Source of the DNA: Janthinobacterium sp. SUN073
Lineage (GTDB): Bacteria > Pseudomonadota > Gammaproteobacteria > Burkholderiales > Burkholderiaceae_D
Reading direction: 5' to 3'
NCBI RefSeq assembly: GCF_030397665.1
Contig: NZ_JAPUBT010000006.1
Span: 1 to 64,000 of the forward strand
DNA: 64,000 nt
The position numbers were made by a program, and so were the translations under genes. Numbering within the stretch: the first letter of the stretch is position 1; the number at the start of each line of letters is the position of its first letter. Under the pieces are notes generated by a model. The model saw only the letters and a program-made list of their open reading frames with translations, did not search any database and was not told the DNA's origin. This document shows positions 44,465-53,826 of this stretch, in pieces.

Positions 44465-45139
44465 CTATCGGGGCACTGGCGCTGCGGCTGCGTCGGCTGG
44501 CAGCTCGGCCGGATCCTGAAGCTGGGGCGCTTCTGGCGGCGCGTCTTCTTGCTGCGCAGAAATAGTTTTGGAAAATAACGATGGCGGCGGTGCGGCGGCA
44601 CCGCCTGGCGATAGTGCGGCCGATGCATTTTCCAGGCCGGCTTCCCCAGCCTGCGCCGCCGGCTGGAGCGCTTGTGCGTCGACCATGAAATGCCATTCCG
44701 AGAGCCGCGCCTTGCCGTCGAAGCCGGCAAACCGGGCTTCGAAGTTCCCTACTTTCAACGCTGCGGCCGGCGACAGGCTATGCACGCCGATGATGCCATT
44801 GCTGCCGGGCTGGTACAGCAAGCCCCACTCGGCACGCCCCGTGATGGGGTCGACATACAGCTTGCGCAGATGGCGGCGCAGCTGCGGCACGCGGGGGTCG
44901 CGCAGCAAGGCGAAAAGCGTCGGCGGCTGCTGCGGCTGCCCCGGGGGCGTGGCGGCGGCATAACTGCGCAGGGCATCTGAAAACTGCGCGCCGATGTCGA
45001 GCAGCTCCTGCTCGGCCGCCTGGCGCTGCAGCAGGGAACCCATCTTCAGGCCGGCCGCGCCCACCAAGCCCAGGATGGCCACCAGGATGATCAGTCCAAG
45101 GTAGGTGAAGCCGCGCTGGCGGTGCGCACGAGCATGCAT
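44465..45139 (-). CDS. Pseudopilin-like protein, last gene of the secretion operon
   Basis: A 224-residue protein with a prepilin-type N-terminus: short basic leader, cleavage site RG/FTYLGLIILVAILGLVGAAG and a hydrophobic helix. At position +5 glycine replaces the usual glutamate. The rest holds a probable globular domain (LRKLYVDPITGRAEWGLLYQPGS) and a proline/alanine-rich tail. It probably forms part of the pseudopilus with the two preceding genes. The gene starts five bases after the previous stop. A prepilin peptidase is not in the window. Confidence 0.82.
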   Translation of the reverse strand: MHARAHRQRGFTYLGLIILVAILGLVGAAGLKMGSLLQRQAAEQELLDIGAQFSDALRSYAAATPPGQPQQPPTLFALLRDPRVPQLRRHLRKLYVDPITGRAEWGLLYQPGSNGIIGVHSLSPAAALKVGNFEARFAGFDGKARLSEWHFMVDAQALQPAAQAGEAGLENASAALSPGGAAAPPPSLFSKTISAQQEDAPPEAPQLQDPAELPADAAAAPVPR

Positions 45140-45144
45140 CGCAG

Positions 45145-45537
45145 CTACCAGTCGGCAAACGGCGTGCCGTTGCGGTCCTTGCCAGGCGCGCCGCTCTTGA
45201 CGTCATACACCTGGCCCGGCGTATCGTCGGGCGGCGCCACGATCAGCCATGTCGATTCGCTCTCCGTGATGGGGTCGATGGGCATGGCGCGCAGGTATTT
45301 CTTGTCCACCAGTTGCTCCAGGGTATCGGGATAGCGGCCCGTATCGCCGTGGTACTGGTCGATGGTGATGCGCAGATTGCGCAAGTTATCCGCCAGCACG
45401 GTTTCCCTGGCCTTGTCCAGGCTGGGAACATAGCGCGGCACGGCCAGGGTCAGCAGCAGCGCCACGATACCGAGCACCACCAGCAATTCGATCAGGGTAA
45501 AGCCGCGCGCGCGCGCGGCATGCTTATCGGCAGCCAT
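45145..45537 (-). CDS. Pseudopilin, GspG/PulG-like
   Basis: A 130-residue pseudopilin with a canonical prepilin leader and methylation motif: [24 protein letters not shown], with Glu at +5. The globular part (YHGDTGRYPDTLEQLVDKKYLRAMPIDPITES) is GspG-like. It starts three bases after the previous pseudopilin gene ends. It is shorter than the GspG at 53344 and is better seen as a minor pseudopilin of the same machine. Confidence 0.86.
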   Translation of the reverse strand: MAADKHAARARGFTLIELLVVLGIVALLLTLAVPRYVPSLDKARETVLADNLRNLRITIDQYHGDTGRYPDTLEQLVDKKYLRAMPIDPITESESTWLIVAPPDDTPGQVYDVKSGAPGKDRNGTPFADW

Positions 45538-45540
45538 GGT

Positions 45541-46023
45541 TCACCATACCCGGTAAGGCACATTGTTCAGGCCAGTCTTGCTGGACGTGCAATACACATC
45601 GTAGACGTCGTCCCCCTCGTGCGGCTCGCTCGCCTCGCTGGCGTAGCTGCGCCGGCCCCACGTCTGCGCATCGCTGAGGCTGGCATCGGCATTGAACGGG
45701 TCGCGCGGCACGCGGCGCAGGAAGAACATCTTGCTGCGCTTCGGGTTGCGCTGGTCCGGCACGCCCTCGACCAGCACTTCCAGGCTTTTCGGGTAGCCGC
45801 TGGCATCGGGCGTGCGCAGGATGCGGCCTTCGTCGCCAGCGCGCTTGTACGCATCCAGAGCCTGGCGGATATCGCGCAAGGCGCGCCGCAGCTCCTGCTC
45901 CTGGCGCCGCTGCATGGCCACCTGCGTGACGGGGATCACCAGCGTGGCCAGCACGCCCAGGATGGCCAGGGTCACCAGCAGTTCGATCAGCGTAAAACCG
46001 CCGTGTGCACGCGCCAGTCTCAT
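45541..46023 (-). CDS. Pseudopilin (type II secretion-like)
   Basis: A 160-residue pseudopilin with leader [31 protein letters not shown], Glu at +5, and a helical segment followed by a small domain ([27 protein letters not shown] region, with WG and RSYAS landmarks). Overlaps the secretin gene by four bases. Probably a minor pseudopilin. Confidence 0.85.
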   Translation of the reverse strand: MRLARAHGGFTLIELLVTLAILGVLATLVIPVTQVAMQRRQEQELRRALRDIRQALDAYKRAGDEGRILRTPDASGYPKSLEVLVEGVPDQRNPKRSKMFFLRRVPRDPFNADASLSDAQTWGRRSYASEASEPHEGDDVYDVYCTSSKTGLNNVPYRVW

Positions 46024-47969
46024 TTGGCGACCGGCACGGGCTGGCCGGACGATATCGGCAAAGGCGACGCGGCCGGCTCGGGCGACGGCGCCACTTCCGG
46101 CGCCGGCACGCTCTGTGGCAAGGTCGGTGGCAGCGGCGCCGGCTGCATGCCGACGGCGGACGGGCCGGAACGCACGCTCACCGTACCAGGCATCTGCGTG
46201 GCCACCTTGGCCGCCATGTCGGGACGGCGGCGAAAGCTGCCTTCCGTGCCGGCCGAAAATTCCGATTCCTTCGCTTCCGGACGCTGTACCGTGCGCACCA
46301 GGTGCGGCGTGATGGACAGCACGATCTCCGTCTTCTGGCTGTCGTCCTTGCTGCTGCCGAACAGCCGCCCCAGCACGGGGATATCTCCCAGGCCCGGTAC
46401 CTTGTTGCCCGAGCTGCGCTCCTCATTGTTGATCAGGCCCGCCAGCACCTGGTTTTCGCCATCCTTCAATTGCAGCATGGTCGACGCCTGGCGCGTGCCG
46501 ATCTGGTACAGGGTCGAGCCGCTCCGTGTGACGGTGGCCGCCCCCAGGTTGCTCACTTCGAGCGAGATGCGGATACCCACCTCGTTATTCAGGTAGATGG
46601 TCGGTTCGGCGTTCACCGTCAAGCCCACCTCCAGGTAGCTGACGGATTCGGAAGCGAAGCCGCCCGTGCCCGGCGAAATGGTGGTGGTCACCACGGGCAC
46701 CCTGTCGCCGATGACGAACTTCGCCTTTTCGCGGTTGCGCACGCGGATGCGCGGATTGGCCAGGATGTTCGCATCGCCGTCCGTCTTGTTGACATTCGCC
46801 GTCACGGACAGGTCGCTCACGCCGATGCTGCGCTGGTTCAGCCTATTCAGGTCGTTGATCGTCAGGCCCATCCCGCCCGAGGTGGAGAGCGGCGTCAGGG
46901 TCAGGCCCGTAGGCCAGGCCACGCCCAGTTCCAGCAGGCGGCTGCGCTTGACTTCGAGGATTTCCAGCTCCAGCACCACTTCCGCCTCGGGCACGTCCTG
47001 CAGCGCGATCAGGCGCTCGGCCAGGCGGATCGCCTCGGGCGTGTCGCGCACGATGACGAGGTTGAGTTTTTCATCGGCCACCACGTCGCGCGTCTTGAGG
47101 ATGGTCTTGAGCGTGTTGGCCACCTGTTTGGCATCGGCATTGGCCAGGAAGAAGGTCTTCACCAGCACTTCCTGGTATTCCTTCAGCTTGGCCGCCACAT
47201 TTGGGTAAATCAGGATGGTGTTCGCATCCATCACCTGCTGCTCCAGCTGGTTCGTCACCAGCAGGAAGTAGATGGCCGATTCCACCGTGCTGTTCCTCAA
47301 AAAGATGGACGTCTTCGCGTCGGCCTTGACGTCCTTGTCGAAGACGAAATTGAGACCAGAGCGGCGCGCAATCAGTTCGAACACCTGTTTTAATGGCGCG
47401 TCGCGGAACTCGATGGTGATCGGCTGCTTGTACGATTTGGCCAGGCCCGATTCGACGATAGGCGGCGCCGTCTTTTCATCGACTTCGCGCAGCAGCGCGC
47501 GCGCGCCCGCATGGTTCGGCTGCTCCGTCAGGATGGCGTTCAGGCGCTGGCGCGCCGGGTCGTATTGTTTTGCCTCCAACGCCGCGCGTGCATCGGCCAG
47601 CAATTTCCCCTGGCGCTGTTCGCGTTCGAGCGCGCGCAAGCCGCTGTTGGCCCGCTCGTTCTGCGCGTCGATTTCCAGCACGCTCAGAAAGCCCGCGCGC
47701 GCCAGCTCACCCTGCCCCGTTTGCGCCTGACGCTCGGCCTGCTGCAGGCCGGTGCTGGTGGCCCGTTCGCGCGCCTGCAGATAAGCGCTGCGGTATTGCG
47801 CGTTGCCGGGGTCTTGCTGCAGCGCTTCCTGCAGCTTTTGCAGACCGGCCGGGATGTGATTCTGCGCAAGCAGCTCGCGCCCGTCGCGGTAGGCCTGCTG
47901 ACCGGCGCAGCCGGACAGCAGCACCAGCAGCACCAGCAACGGCGCCGATGAAAAGGAACGAGGCATCAC
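46020..47969 (-). CDS. Secretin of the T2SS/T4P family, lipoprotein
   Basis: A 649-residue outer-membrane secretin. The signal peptide ends in a lipobox ([11 protein letters not shown]21), so this secretin carries its own lipid anchor. The N-terminal region (about residues 25-170) has TPR-like repeats. An STN/N0-like domain ([28 protein letters not shown]) and one N domain follow. The C-terminal secretin pore domain includes [24 protein letters not shown] and [13 protein letters not shown]. Similar proteins are MshL/PilQ and GspD, but the TPR-like N-terminus resembles neither exactly. It overlaps its neighbours by four bases on each side. Confidence 0.88.
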   Translation of the reverse strand: MMPRSFSSAPLLVLLVLLSGCAGQQAYRDGRELLAQNHIPAGLQKLQEALQQDPGNAQYRSAYLQARERATSTGLQQAERQAQTGQGELARAGFLSVLEIDAQNERANSGLRALEREQRQGKLLADARAALEAKQYDPARQRLNAILTEQPNHAGARALLREVDEKTAPPIVESGLAKSYKQPITIEFRDAPLKQVFELIARRSGLNFVFDKDVKADAKTSIFLRNSTVESAIYFLLVTNQLEQQVMDANTILIYPNVAAKLKEYQEVLVKTFFLANADAKQVANTLKTILKTRDVVADEKLNLVIVRDTPEAIRLAERLIALQDVPEAEVVLELEILEVKRSRLLELGVAWPTGLTLTPLSTSGGMGLTINDLNRLNQRSIGVSDLSVTANVNKTDGDANILANPRIRVRNREKAKFVIGDRVPVVTTTISPGTGGFASESVSYLEVGLTVNAEPTIYLNNEVGIRISLEVSNLGAATVTRSGSTLYQIGTRQASTMLQLKDGENQVLAGLINNEERSSGNKVPGLGDIPVLGRLFGSSKDDSQKTEIVLSITPHLVRTVQRPEAKESEFSAGTEGSFRRRPDMAAKVATQMPGTVSVRSGPSAVGMQPAPLPPTLPQSVPAPEVAPSPEPAASPLPISSGQPVPVAK

Positions 47970-48481
47970 TCGGAAACTCCAATGTTGAGCTGCTGAACCT
48001 GGTTCAACGGCAGGTAAGTGAGCGTCATGACGGGCGGCGCGATCGCCACGACCTTGTAGGCGCCATCGATGACGGTATGGGCGCGTACGATATACGTCTT
48101 GTCGGCGCGCGATAGAAACACTTCCCAGGCGCCGTCGGCGGCCACCTTGCCCAGGTAGACGAAAGGCACGGGCGGCGCCATCGGCGGTGGTGGCGGCGGG
48201 GCCACGGTCACTTCCGGCGGTGGCGGGGTCCAGTCCTGGCGCTGGAAGACACTACCGGCACCGCCAAAGGTGTCGCCATCCTCGCCAGCCACCTCGCTGC
48301 GCGGCAACAGCGCCAGGATGACCGGTGGCTCGGCTGGTGGCCTGGCAGCGCGCTGGCGCGCGGGCGCCACGGCCCGCTCGACCGCCTCGGCTACCTCGGC
48401 CACGGGCTGGCGCTCGCCGAACAGCCGCAAGGCGCCCGCGCCCAGCACGCCGGCCAGCATGAGCCAGTGGCGCGGCGTCAT
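47966..48481 (-). CDS. PilP/GspC-like small protein of the secretion operon
   Basis: A 171-residue protein with one N-terminal membrane helix (LMLAGVLGAGALRLFG), a proline-rich linker (PPPPEVTVAPPPPPPMAPP, about residues 88-106) and a small C-terminal domain (PFVYLGKVAADGAWEVFLS...YIVRAHTVIDGAYKV). It sits where PilP or GspC stands in related operons and would link the inner-membrane platform to the secretin. As I recall, some databases call such genes a factor of 'secretion system X'; that label is from memory. Overlaps both neighbours by four bases. Confidence 0.75.
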   Translation of the reverse strand: MTPRHWLMLAGVLGAGALRLFGERQPVAEVAEAVERAVAPARQRAARPPAEPPVILALLPRSEVAGEDGDTFGGAGSVFQRQDWTPPPPEVTVAPPPPPPMAPPVPFVYLGKVAADGAWEVFLSRADKTYIVRAHTVIDGAYKVVAIAPPVMTLTYLPLNQVQQLNIGVSE

Positions 48482-49041
48482 GGCGCTTCTCCCGCGCTGT
48501 CAGCTAAATAAAAGGTCAGGCGCAAGCGCGCTTCGAGTTGCGTATCGGCGATCTGCTCGCGGCGAAAACTCAGTTCGTCGAGCGAGGCGAACGGCATGGC
48601 GCGCAGCGCCTGCAGCGCAAACTGCCACACGGCCGCATAACTGCCCTTCAGTGGCAAGGTCACCTGGTAGGTGGCGACGCGGCTGGCCTTGTCGTAGCCG
48701 CTCTTGTATTCGCCCTGCGCCAGCTGCAAGCCGTTTTTCGCGGCAAGGTCGAACAGCTGCTTGACCTGCTGCTCCGCGTGGCGCTGCTGCCCCAGGGTTG
48801 CATAGAAGCGCGCCAGGTTCTCGCTCGCCGTCACTGGCGGCGCCACGATGGCGACAGCCAGCGATGGCTGCGGCAAGGGCCGCGCTTCCAGCCGCGCCGC
48901 CACGGCGCGCTGCTGCCAGGCCCAGACCCAGGCGGCCACACCCAGCGCGAGCAAGGCCACGGCCAGCCAGGCGGGCGCGCCCACGCGGCGCAGCAGCAGT
49001 TGCGCGCGCAGGCGCAAGGTATGGAGGTCGATGGCCATCAT
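48478..49041 (-). CDS. PilO/GspM-like inner-membrane protein
   Basis: A 187-residue bitopic protein with a membrane helix at about residues 22-40 (PAWLAVALLALGVAAWVWAW), followed by a predicted coiled/ferredoxin-like periplasmic domain with ATYQVTLPLKGSYAAVWQFALQALRAMP, which matches the PilO fold pattern. It should pair with the PilN-like protein upstream to form the platform. Four-base overlaps on both sides. Confidence 0.78.
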   Translation of the reverse strand: MMAIDLHTLRLRAQLLLRRVGAPAWLAVALLALGVAAWVWAWQQRAVAARLEARPLPQPSLAVAIVAPPVTASENLARFYATLGQQRHAEQQVKQLFDLAAKNGLQLAQGEYKSGYDKASRVATYQVTLPLKGSYAAVWQFALQALRAMPFASLDELSFRREQIADTQLEARLRLTFYLADSAGEAP

Positions 49042-49586
49042 GGCATGCCCCAGCGCGCTTCGAGCTGGAAGCGCAAGGGTTTGTTCGGATCGAGCGCGTT
49101 GATTTCATGGCGCAGCAACTGCACGCGCGCGCCGAACAGCTCCTGCTGCTTCAATTGCGCGATGTAGGCCACCATGGCATCGCTGCCCGTCGTCTCGGCC
49201 GTGATCTTCAGCACGCGCTTGCGCGCATCCGGCTCCAGCGCCAGCAGCGCGATTGCGGGCGGCGTGGCGCTGGCCAGCGCATCCTGCAGGTCGCGCCACG
49301 GCAGATTCAGTTGCAGGATGGCCGCATTCACGGCCGCCGCCTGCGCCGGCGCAATCGGCACGATCGCCACGGGTGCCGGCCCCTGCGTGGCTTGCGCGAC
49401 GCGCTGCTGCGCGCGCTGCCATCGCGCCTCGCTGGCTTGCTGGCGCTGCAGCGCGTCGCTGCCGGCCCACGCCGCCGTGACGGTCAGCGCCAGGCCCAGT
49501 ATCCCCGTGATCCACGCCCAGGCGGGCACGCGCTGCAGGCTGCGGCGCCAGCCTGGTGGCGCAAAATCGATATCGAGACGCGTCAT
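49038..49586 (-). CDS. PilN/GspL-like inner-membrane protein
   Basis: A 182-residue bitopic protein: short cytoplasmic N-terminus with MTRLDIDFAPPGWRRSL (PilN-like), a membrane helix (about residues 22-40, PAWAWITGILGLALTVTAAW), and a periplasmic region with a heptad-rich segment and ITAETTGSDAMVAYIAQLKQQ. The start at ATG 49586 overlaps the previous gene by four bases. A longer open frame upstream lies in another gene and is not used. Confidence 0.78.
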   Translation of the reverse strand: MTRLDIDFAPPGWRRSLQRVPAWAWITGILGLALTVTAAWAGSDALQRQQASEARWQRAQQRVAQATQGPAPVAIVPIAPAQAAAVNAAILQLNLPWRDLQDALASATPPAIALLALEPDARKRVLKITAETTGSDAMVAYIAQLKQQELFGARVQLLRHEINALDPNKPLRFQLEARWGMP

Positions 49587-50407
49587 GCCAGGCCTGCGCT
49601 GCGCGCCAGCCGGGCAGATGGCGACAAGGCGCCGTCCCCGTCCCGCGTGGAGAGAATCTGGCAGTGGAACGCTTCCGCCCGCACCAGCCAGCCAGCCGGC
49701 GGCGCGCCGCACAGCTGCAGCAGCACCGGTGCGGGCACGCCTTGCAGCAGCGCTTCGCGCATCAGCGTCTGCTCCAGCCAGCCATGGCCGGCGTCCGGGG
49801 GGACAGGCAACGCGCGCACGGCGCGCAGGCGTCCTTCGTGACGCACGCCCAGGGTCAAGGTGTTCTCCTGCAACTGGCCAAACCAGGCGCCCGGTTTCAG
49901 CGCGCCGTGCCAGCGGTTCCAGTGGCGCGCGAATTGCGGCGTGATGAAAATCAAGGCCAGCTTGCGCGCAAGGGCCACACGCGTCAGTTGCTCCAGCAGC
50001 GCACGGGGCACGGCGCAGAAAAACGGTACGCGCGCATCCCAGGCACGGCTGCTGTGCCACAGGCCAGGCGCATCGCCATACAGCGACTGGAAACGCAGCG
50101 CGGCGGCCGCCTCGATGTCGGCCAGGCGCGCGGCGCCCTGCGGCATGTCCACCTGCCACAGTCGCGCCAAGCCATCGTCGAGCACCACGGACAAGGGCCA
50201 GCGCGCGTAGTGCCCCGCCGGCAGCACCTGCTCCAGCGCCTGGCCCAGGGCGGCAAAGTCGCCATGCGGGCCCAGACCGGCGTCCGGTACATACGCGGCT
50301 TCGCCCAGCAAGGTCCAGGCGGGCGCGCGCCAGCGGCTGCTGCGCCACAGGCTGACGCTGCCCGCCGCCACGCCCAGGCGCAAACCCATTCCAAAAGCTC
50401 TACGCAT
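49583..50407 (-). CDS. PilM/GspL-cytoplasmic-like protein of the secretion operon
   Basis: A 274-residue cytoplasmic protein placed between the ATPase gene and the PilN-like gene, where PilM (actin-like) stands in type IV pilus operons. Sequence similarity is not clear to my eye: the N-terminus (LGVAAGSVSLWRSS) resembles the first ATP-binding strand of PilM only loosely, and no complete ATP-binding site is seen. Start ATG 50407 overlaps the gspE end by eight bases. The annotation rests mainly on position. Confidence 0.65.
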   Translation of the reverse strand: MRRAFGMGLRLGVAAGSVSLWRSSRWRAPAWTLLGEAAYVPDAGLGPHGDFAALGQALEQVLPAGHYARWPLSVVLDDGLARLWQVDMPQGAARLADIEAAAALRFQSLYGDAPGLWHSSRAWDARVPFFCAVPRALLEQLTRVALARKLALIFITPQFARHWNRWHGALKPGAWFGQLQENTLTLGVRHEGRLRAVRALPVPPDAGHGWLEQTLMREALLQGVPAPVLLQLCGAPPAGWLVRAEAFHCQILSTRDGDGALSPSARLARSAGLA

Positions 50408-52106
50408 GCAGGGTGACCCTCTTGATTTCCGTGATGGTGGTGGCACCCCGTTTGACCAGTTCCAGCGCCGCCAGGCGCAGGCTGCGCGTGCCATTCGCAT
50501 ACGCTGCCGCCTTGATCTGGCGGATCGGTTTTTTGTCGACGATGAGTTCGCGGATTTCATCGGTCAGCACGAGAATTTCGGCGATCGAGCGGCGGCCCTT
50601 GTAGCCCGTGCCGCGGCAGTCGCCACAGCCCTTGCCCTGCTTGAATTGATATGTATCAGCGTCGGCGCGCGCCAGCCCTACGCTGGCCAGTTCACCGTCG
50701 TCCGGCGTGTATTCGGTGGCGCAATGGGGGCAGTTGGTGCGGATCAGGCGCTGCGCCCAGATGCCGTTCAGGGCCGAGACAAACGCATACGGGTCGATGC
50801 CCATGTGGGTAAAACGGCCGAACACGTCAAACACATTATTCGCATGTACGGTGGTCAGCACCAGGTGACCGGTAAGCGCCGACTGCACGGCGATTTCCGC
50901 CGTCTCGCGGTCGCGGATCTCGCCCACCATGATTTTATCGGGGTCGTGGCGCAGGATCGAGCGCAAGCCCCTGGCAAAGGTCAGCCCCTTCTTTTCATTC
51001 ACGGGTATCTGCAAAATGCCGGGCAACTGGTATTCGACGGGGTCTTCGATGGTGATGATCTTTTCGCGCCCGTTATGGATTTCCGTCAGCGCCGCATATA
51101 AAGTCGTGGTCTTGCCCGACCCCGTGGGGCCGGTGACGAGCAACATGCCGTAGGCTTCTTGCGCCAGCGCGCGCAACGCTTCGAGCGACTGGGCGTCAAA
51201 GCCCAGCGCTTCGAGCGTCAGCGCGCCATATGCCTCGATCATGGCACGCTTGTCGAGAATGCGGATGACGGCGTCCTCGCCATGGATGCTGGGCATGACG
51301 GAAACGCGCAAATCGATTTCGCGCCCGCCCGATTCGACGCGGAAGCTGCCGTCCTGCGGCACGCGGCGCTCGGCGATATCGAGTTCGGCCAGCACCTTCA
51401 GGCGCGAGATGATGTGTTCGGCCACTTCGATGCCGTTGACGGACGTGGCGTGATCAAGCACGCCGTCGATCCGGTACTTGACGGCCAGGCCGCCGGCCGT
51501 GCTTTCCAGGTGGATGTCCGAGGCGCCCGCCTTCAGCGCATCGTATAAAGTCGAGTTGACCAGCTTGACGGCGGGGCTGGCCGCTTCCGAAACACTGGCG
51601 AATGACAGCACGGCGGCCGTCTTGCCGTCGCGCCGGGTGTCTGCGGCCGCACCGGGCAGCAGGTTGTCGACAGCGCGCGCCGATTCTTCCTGCTTCGACA
51701 GGTAGGCGCCGATGTCGGCCTGCAGCGCCAGGCGCACGTTCAAAACGCCCTGCCCCGCGCGCGCGCCCAGCCAGGTTTGCAGGTCGAGGTCGAACGGGTC
51801 GGCAATCACGCCCAGCAGATGGCCGTCGGCGCCGCGCAGCAGCACGCTATGGCGCGCCAATGCCTGCGACAGCGGCAGCAGGTCGAAGGCGGGAGCGTAT
51901 GCCAGCATGTCGGCCGTTTCCAGCACGGCCAGGCCGAACGGGCGCGCCAGTTCGCGCACCACGGCGCGCGCCTCGATGCCGCTCAAGTGCTGCAATTCTT
52001 CGACCAGGCTGCGCTTCGATTGCCGGCTCAGGACGCGCGCGTGCTGCATCAGCGCAGCGTCGATGGTCACGCCGGGCGCCCTGGGTTCGGGACTGGTGTG
52101 CATCAT
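50400..52106 (-). CDS. Secretion/pilus assembly ATPase GspE/PilB-like
   Basis: A 568-residue AAA+ ATPase of the GspE family driving pseudopilus assembly. An N-terminal GspE_N domain (about residues 20-140) precedes the ATPase core with Walker A GPTGSGKTTTLY, an Asp box EDPVEYQLPG, Walker B-like DKIMVGEIRDRETAEI, and His box HLVLTTVHANN. The four-cysteine zinc motif CPHC...CGDC is present. It overlaps gspF at the 5' side of that gene by four bases. Confidence 0.92.
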   Translation of the reverse strand: MMHTSPEPRAPGVTIDAALMQHARVLSRQSKRSLVEELQHLSGIEARAVVRELARPFGLAVLETADMLAYAPAFDLLPLSQALARHSVLLRGADGHLLGVIADPFDLDLQTWLGARAGQGVLNVRLALQADIGAYLSKQEESARAVDNLLPGAAADTRRDGKTAAVLSFASVSEAASPAVKLVNSTLYDALKAGASDIHLESTAGGLAVKYRIDGVLDHATSVNGIEVAEHIISRLKVLAELDIAERRVPQDGSFRVESGGREIDLRVSVMPSIHGEDAVIRILDKRAMIEAYGALTLEALGFDAQSLEALRALAQEAYGMLLVTGPTGSGKTTTLYAALTEIHNGREKIITIEDPVEYQLPGILQIPVNEKKGLTFARGLRSILRHDPDKIMVGEIRDRETAEIAVQSALTGHLVLTTVHANNVFDVFGRFTHMGIDPYAFVSALNGIWAQRLIRTNCPHCATEYTPDDGELASVGLARADADTYQFKQGKGCGDCRGTGYKGRRSIAEILVLTDEIRELIVDKKPIRQIKAAAYANGTRSLRLAALELVKRGATTITEIKRVTLHA

Positions 52107-53308
52107 GAAATATCGCCGGCAAGGTCAAAGATGGGCATGTACAGCAGGATCACGATGGCGCCCACGATCAGGCCGATGGCGGCCATCAGCAGCGGCTCGA
52201 AGGTGCGTGTAAAACGGTCGATCCAGCGGCTGATTTCACCGTTGTAAAAGGCTGCCGACTGCGTCAGCATGGGGCCCATGTCGCCCGTGCGCTCGCCCAC
52301 GCGCAGCATGCGCAGGGAAATGGGCGTCGTCAGTTGATGCTGTTCAAACGCGGATGACAGGGGCTGGCCCGCCTCGATGGCGCCGCGCGCGCCCTGCAGG
52401 GACGCCTGCATGCGCGGCGAGACCATCGCTTGCACGGTGGAAATTGCCTGCACGATGGTGATGCCGCCTTCGGCCAGCATGCCCAGGGTCAGGTACAAGC
52501 GCGACAGTTCATAGATGCGCACGCGCTCGCCGATGCCGGGCAGTTTCGCCAGCAGGCGCGCCACGCCGCCGTGGCGCAGCACGCGGCGCACGGCGGTCAG
52601 CAACACGCTGCCGGCTAGCGCCAGCGCCAGCAGCAGGACCAGGCCGTGTTCGGTGACGAACTGGCCCCAGCTGAGCATGACTTGCGACATCCACGGCAGG
52701 TTGCGCCCCGCGCCCTGGTAAACCTCGGCAAAGCGCGGCACCACATAACTGATCAGGAAGACGCTGACGCCGCCGCCCACGGCCAGCAGGATGGTGGGAT
52801 AGATGGCGGCGCTGACGATTTTTGAGCGCACCGCATCGATGCGCTGCTGGTAGTCGATATAGCGCGACAGCGCGCGCGGCAAGTCGCTGGTGCCTTCGGC
52901 CGCCTTGACGATGCCGATGTAGAGCGGTGGAAACAGTTCGGCCTGCTCCGCCAGTGCGGCGGAAAAGCGCTTGCCTTCGCGCAAGCCTTCCAGCAGGCGC
53001 GTGAGCACGCTGCGTGTGGCCGGCGACGCTTCCTTTTCCAGCAAGGCTTCCAGCGCTTCGACGATGCCCAGGCCCGCATTGAGCAGCGCCAGCAATTCCT
53101 GGCTGAACAACAGCAAGGGCAGCGCCCGCGCGCGCTGCCGTCCGGCCGCGCTGAACGGCGTGGCCCGCAGGGGACGAATGGCGCTGACGAACAGGCCGCG
53201 CGCCTCGGCCTGGCGGCGCGCGTCCGCTTCGTCGCGCGCGTCAATCACGCAGGTCGACAAGGTGGCCGCTGCCTGGTCCGTGGAGAGCGCGCGAACTTCA
53301 AACTGCAT
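52103..53308 (-). CDS. Secretion system inner-membrane platform protein GspF
   Basis: A 401-residue polytopic protein of the GspF/PilC family, with two T2SF domains (about residues 70-190 and 275-395) and three membrane helices (near residues 170-190, 220-240 and 370-395). Landmarks are LLFSQELLALLNAGLGIVEALEAL and RVGERTGDMGPMLTQSA. It forms the platform with the PilN/O-like proteins. It follows gspG after 35 bases and overlaps gspE by four. Confidence 0.92.
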   Translation of the reverse strand: MQFEVRALSTDQAAATLSTCVIDARDEADARRQAEARGLFVSAIRPLRATPFSAAGRQRARALPLLLFSQELLALLNAGLGIVEALEALLEKEASPATRSVLTRLLEGLREGKRFSAALAEQAELFPPLYIGIVKAAEGTSDLPRALSRYIDYQQRIDAVRSKIVSAAIYPTILLAVGGGVSVFLISYVVPRFAEVYQGAGRNLPWMSQVMLSWGQFVTEHGLVLLLALALAGSVLLTAVRRVLRHGGVARLLAKLPGIGERVRIYELSRLYLTLGMLAEGGITIVQAISTVQAMVSPRMQASLQGARGAIEAGQPLSSAFEQHQLTTPISLRMLRVGERTGDMGPMLTQSAAFYNGEISRWIDRFTRTFEPLLMAAIGLIVGAIVILLYMPIFDLAGDIS

Positions 53309-53343
53309 GATGGCGTGTCCGTGAGGAAGGAGTGGCGCTGGCG

Positions 53344-53787
53344 CTATTGCGCGCTGATGTCGGCGTTGTCGCCGCTGCCACCGGGCTGGCCATCCTTGCC
53401 CATCGAAACGATGTCGTACTCGCCCTTGCTGCCGGGCGCGCGGTATTGATAGGCATGGCCCCAGGGGTCGAGCGGCACGGCCTTTTTCAGGTACGGTCCA
53501 TTCCAGCGCGTGCCGGCAGCCGGCGGCGCCACCAGCAGTGCGGCCAGGCCTTCTTCCGTGGTCGGGTAGCGCCCCACATCGAGGCGATAGGTGTCGAGCG
53601 ATTTTTCAAACGCCTCGATCTGCGCCTTGGCCACCGTCACTTCCGATTTGCCCAGCTGGGCAAAATACTTGGGGCCGACATACGCCGCCAGCAAGCCGAT
53701 GATCACGATGACGACCAATAATTCGAGCAAGGTAAAGCCGCGCGCATGGCGCGTTGCCTCAAGGTTCTGCCTGTGTGCTGCATGCAT
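53344..53787 (-). CDS. Major pseudopilin GspG, first gene of the secretion operon
   Basis: A 147-residue type II secretion major pseudopilin. The prepilin cleavage site is RG/FTLLELLVVIVIIGLLAAYVGP with Glu at +5. The globular domain has the hallmark GRYPTTEEGLAALL and DPWGHAYQYRAPGSKGEYDIVSMG (calcium-binding loop region). ATG 53787 has AAGGAGTTAG upstream. The preceding ~200-base leader contains two hairpins (53827-53885). The protein would polymerise into the pseudopilus piston. Confidence 0.93.
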   Translation of the reverse strand: MHAAHRQNLEATRHARGFTLLELLVVIVIIGLLAAYVGPKYFAQLGKSEVTVAKAQIEAFEKSLDTYRLDVGRYPTTEEGLAALLVAPPAAGTRWNGPYLKKAVPLDPWGHAYQYRAPGSKGEYDIVSMGKDGQPGGSGDNADISAQ

Positions 53788-53826
53788 CCGCTAACTCCTT
53801 CGTGCCTACATTCGATACATTACCTC

